Of a stretch of 64,000 nt of DNA, positions 61,474 to 64,000 are shown in pieces. Each line of letters starts with the position of its first letter. Positions within the stretch are counted from its first letter, which is position 1. The DNA is from Tamarix chinensis. Lineage: Eukaryota; Streptophyta; Magnoliopsida; Caryophyllales; Tamaricaceae. The notes under the pieces are model-generated. The model saw only the letters and a list, made by a program, of their open reading frames with translations. It was not told where the DNA came from and did not search any database. The position numbers and the translations under genes were made by a program. The stretch spans positions 6,497,861 through 6,561,860 of the forward strand of contig CM060172.1 in assembly GCA_030549775.1 (NCBI GenBank), written 5' to 3'.

Positions 61474-61905
61474 TGAAATGCCCCAAAAATTTCTAATTTT
61501 AAATATTATATTTCAATGAGGTTTTATTATAAAAATTAATTAAATAATTTTTTTTATTAAAATAAAAGAAAATTAATTAGGGCAAATCAAGAATAAATTT
61601 ATAAGTATTTTAATTAGGAGGAATTTAGGTATTTTGACTAATTAAAGATTTTAATTTGGGAATTTATTTAAATAAATTATTTTATTTACAATAAGAAGGA
61701 GAAAATAGTTCCAAATAAATATTATTTTTATAAATAATTTAATGGAAGAAAATTAAGGTGTTTTGCTAATTAAAATGGAATTTATGGAAAATCTTTTAAA
61801 AATCCTAATTTAGCCTAAAAAGGGATTTAAATATTATTTTATTTAAATATTATTATCTTGAAATAACCTAAATATCGTTATTAATTTAATTATGCCAACC
61901 CCCTA

Positions 61906-61997
61906 TTTTCTCTTTTCCTTTTTCCCTTTTTCCTTTTTTTTTCTTTCTTTTTCTTTCTTTTTCTTTCTTCTCCTTTTCTTTTTCTTTTTCTTTTCCT
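61906..61997 (+). repeat. Polypyrimidine (CTTTTT)n-like tract
   Basis: About 90 bases of almost pure T/C, with repeating CTTTCTTTTT units. It generates spurious Phe-rich (plus) and Lys/Arg-rich (minus) open frames. Confidence 0.9.
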
Positions 61998-63040
61998 CGC
62001 CGACTAGGCCTGGCGTAGCGGCCCAGTTTCCCCTCCTCCTTCCTTTCCTTCGGCCCAGCCCACACGGCGTCTTTCTTCTACCGTCTCTGCGCTGCGTTTT
62101 GATCCAGTTACCACCGAAACTCACCGTTTAATTTAATCTGTTACCCTCGCGCTGCCGCCTTTCTTCCGCCCCTCTCTGTGCGGCATTCAGTTCGTTATTT
62201 TGTTGGAATGCAGCGTTTCATTTATTCGCACCCTCGACCGAGCTTGACCGCCCTGATTCTTCTCCCCTTTTCTTTTCTTTCCCCGGCCGACCGGCCGCCT
62301 CCCTTCTTTCTTCCTTTTTCCTCCCTTCTCCTCCGTCGACGATGGTGTAGTCCCGGCATCGTCAATGGCGTCTCCGGCCACAACGACTTTGACCGTCTGT
62401 TTCTTGTCTCTTTGTATTCCTCTTGACTCAAGGATTAAATTGGCGTAACTCTCGTTTGTTAACTCTCGCCTATTTCCTCTCCCCAGCCCTGCGAACCTTC
62501 GACCGAAACCAAGGAATCGTCAGCCGTTTTCTGGCGCCGGCCACCCAAACCATAGCATCTAACCACTTCCTGCCGACCCCCAAAACCCTATTATACTATC
62601 TACAATCTATAAAAAGCCATCACTACAAATTAAGACGCGTCGTCCTCCGCCGATAGCCAACCTCAGCGCCACCGAAACATTCCATTTTCTTCCCTGAAAG
62701 TTCCTCTAATTAACTAAACCATTTTCACCTCTCGATTCTTCTTGCATGGGCCTCCATAGCCTTACCAAGTTGGTTGCTCGTCTCGCCTGAATTTTGACCC
62801 CGAAGCCTTAAACCGCCTTCCGCTGCCGTGCATCGCCACCTTTGGCTGCACCACCACCATCATTTTGTCCCTCTCCTCCTAGGAAACCATAAACACCTCT
62901 TATATCAGCTCAATTCTCCCTATCTTTTTCCCAACATCCATCTTTCCCTCTTTTCTTCTATTTTTCCGGCCACCGCCGCCGCCTCCGTGCACCACCGCCG
63001 GTTCCGCCTATCACCACCAGCTTAAGGTTGAACCCTAGAC
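61990..63040 (+). other. GC-rich, CpG-containing stretch
   Basis: This is the only part of the window with frequent CpG (CGCCGACTAGG, GGCCGACCGGCCGCC, CCGCCGCCGCC). Short open frames on both strands overlap each other and show no domain, so they are not called. It may be the leader and R region of a young LTR or a promoter-proximal region. The retained CpGs indicate little methylation-driven decay. Confidence 0.55.
62608..62616 (+). promoter_or_regulatory. TATA box candidate
   Basis: TATAAAAAG in an otherwise C-rich context, with a plausible start site about 30 bases downstream (62640, before CGCGTCGTCC). It would drive rightward transcription, consistent with the proposed LTR orientation. 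Confidence 0.5.
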
Positions 63041-63059
63041 TCTCTCAACCATTTTCCAT

Positions 63060-63530
63060 ATTATTATAAGCCTTGATTTAATTTATTTCAATTATTTCCA
63101 TATAAATACCATTATTATTATTCTTAATATTTATATTCTTAATATGTTTTATTATTATTATTAGTAGTATTATTGTTTTATTATTATTTATGTTGAAGGC
63201 TGAATCCTTATTATATTTTAATTCGATTTTATTATTATTCCCTTTATTATTTCATTATTACTATTATTAATATTAATATGTTATAGGAATAATTATTATT
63301 ATTATTTTATATTTCGAATTTCTATTATTATTATTCCATTATTATTAATGCAAATATTTTACCATTATTATTGTTAATAATGTTATTATTGTTATTACTA
63401 TTGTTATTATTATTATTATTTTTATTATTATTATTGTTATTATTATTTATATTATCTTTGATATTAGTTTTATTATCTTTGATATCATTATATTAGTATC
63501 ATTATTATTATTAGGGTAAAGTCTTTACCC
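63060..63530. repeat. Imperfect (TTA)n / ATTATT simple repeats
   Basis: Nearly 470 bases consist mostly of ATTATTATT runs with interruptions, for example 63405-63445. After this the sequence to 64000 is mixed, with G-rich text (GGAGGCGTAGGAGCATGC near 63640), no coding motif, and no recognisable end of the LTR. Confidence 0.85.
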
Positions 63531-64000
63531 TATATTATCAAGGTTTATAATATCTCTATTATTTTTTATGTCTTTAGCAAAGTTAGAATTTTGTTAAGGT
63601 TATTTTATTAGTATGTTATTATTTTGTCAAAGCCCTAAGGAGGCGTAGGAGCATGCTCCAAGACCGGTGTCGTGTCAGGTAAGGGGTGCTAATGCCTTTT
63701 GTGTGCTAATGTGCATTGTGTTCCTTATATGTTATGCATCCTATGTTATTATTGTAATTATTGCATATTTGGTATGGCATGGAGTCCAAGCATGCTTTTG
63801 TGTTGCTATATGGCATGCGTACTATGTGTATGGAATAATATGTGTTTGCATGTGACCCTAAAGGACATGCATATGAGGATGTTGGTATGGTTTGTACGGG
63901 GGAAAGGATAAAAAATGAGGATGGAGAAAGAAGTTGACCAAGAGATGTGAGTAGACCTAAGTATTTTAATGATTTATGAGAGGAAAAATAAAATGGGAAA

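Larger units (their letters stand above)
61474..64000 (+). mobile_element. Probable long LTR start, truncated by window edge
   Basis: The gypsy RT frame ends exactly where TGAAATGCCCCAAAAATTTC begins, an LTR-like start resembling the TGTYACGCCCCGAAATTTC spelling of plant Tekay-type LTRs (from memory). There follow an AT-rich upstream stretch, a pyrimidine tract, a GC-rich part with CpGs, a TATA box, and simple repeats. No gag appears before 64000, so the LTR would be over 2.5 kb. The other end is outside the window, so neither the LTR pair nor the target duplication can be checked. A gene promoter is the main alternative. Confidence 0.5.

Noticed and set aside
61892..62431. Several overlapping frames on both strands in the GC-rich part
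   Set aside because: They come from a polypyrimidine tract and GC-rich leader, overlap one another and show no domain.

Overview
The window looks like gene-poor, repeat-dense nuclear DNA from a flowering plant with a large, old and heavily methylated genome. It is AT-rich and CpG-poor almost throughout. Nearly everything recognisable is a decayed LTR retrotransposon, a plant LINE, or DNA nested inside one of them. A 413-bp piece of plastid DNA carrying the 3' two thirds of rps4 shows that the host is a plant. The species cannot be told from the sequence alone. There are no bacterial-style operons, no CRISPR array, and no rRNA or tRNA gene that I can support.

Layout. (1) 1-15371: two minus-strand copies (A1, A2) of one unusual element. 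Each has LTRs of about 4 kb around an internal region of only about 2.3 kb, which holds at most a gag remnant and a short tandem array of initiator-tRNA primer-binding-site sequences. A1 sits inside the left LTR of A2. The right LTR of A2 carries the plastid insert (11881-12293). A2 itself abuts a third, related long LTR that lacks its start. (2) 15372-28380: long LTRs of a related family (B) on either side of a decayed Ty3/gypsy gag-PR-RT region (20400-21850, minus). A 4.4-kb LINE on the plus strand (22481-26866) interrupts the second LTR and is flanked by a 14-16 bp target-site duplication. (3) 28381-41096: internal remains and the right LTR of a family-B element with an exact primer-binding site (37564-37575). 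A nearly complete 6.5-kb Ty3/gypsy element with roughly 1-kb LTRs (29513-35992, minus) is inserted in it. (4) 41097-49045: more decayed LTR material, another primer-binding-site-like edge, and a gag fragment. (5) 49046-49204: an intact 52-codon terminal exon, plus strand, resembling the C-terminus of plant CDK-like kinases of the At1g54610 type. It is the only candidate for a piece of a host gene. (6) 51507-55837: a 4.3-kb LTR in the opposite (plus) orientation. (7) 56200-58440: a C-rich tract, a tandem array with a period near 92 bp, and a TA/CA microsatellite. (8) 58800-61473: Ty3/gypsy pol (RT-RNase H-integrase, minus), cut off sharply by what looks like the start of a younger long LTR (61474 to the window end). 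That LTR contains a pyrimidine tract, a CpG-containing GC-rich stretch, a TATA box and TTA-type simple repeats.

The genes do not work together as a system; this is a stack of nested insertions. The oldest layer is family-B LTR DNA. Later events are A2, then A1 and the plastid piece, the LINE, the 6.5-kb gypsy element, and probably the LTR at 61474. The points most worth follow-up are the gag-only giant-LTR family with its repeated primer-binding sites, a shared repeated ACTAGT-centred module in otherwise diverged LTRs, the undecayed rps4 insert, the 92-bp tandem array and the terminal kinase-like exon. LTR edges and orders were found by eye-alignment of copies within the window and carry an error of a few to tens of bases.
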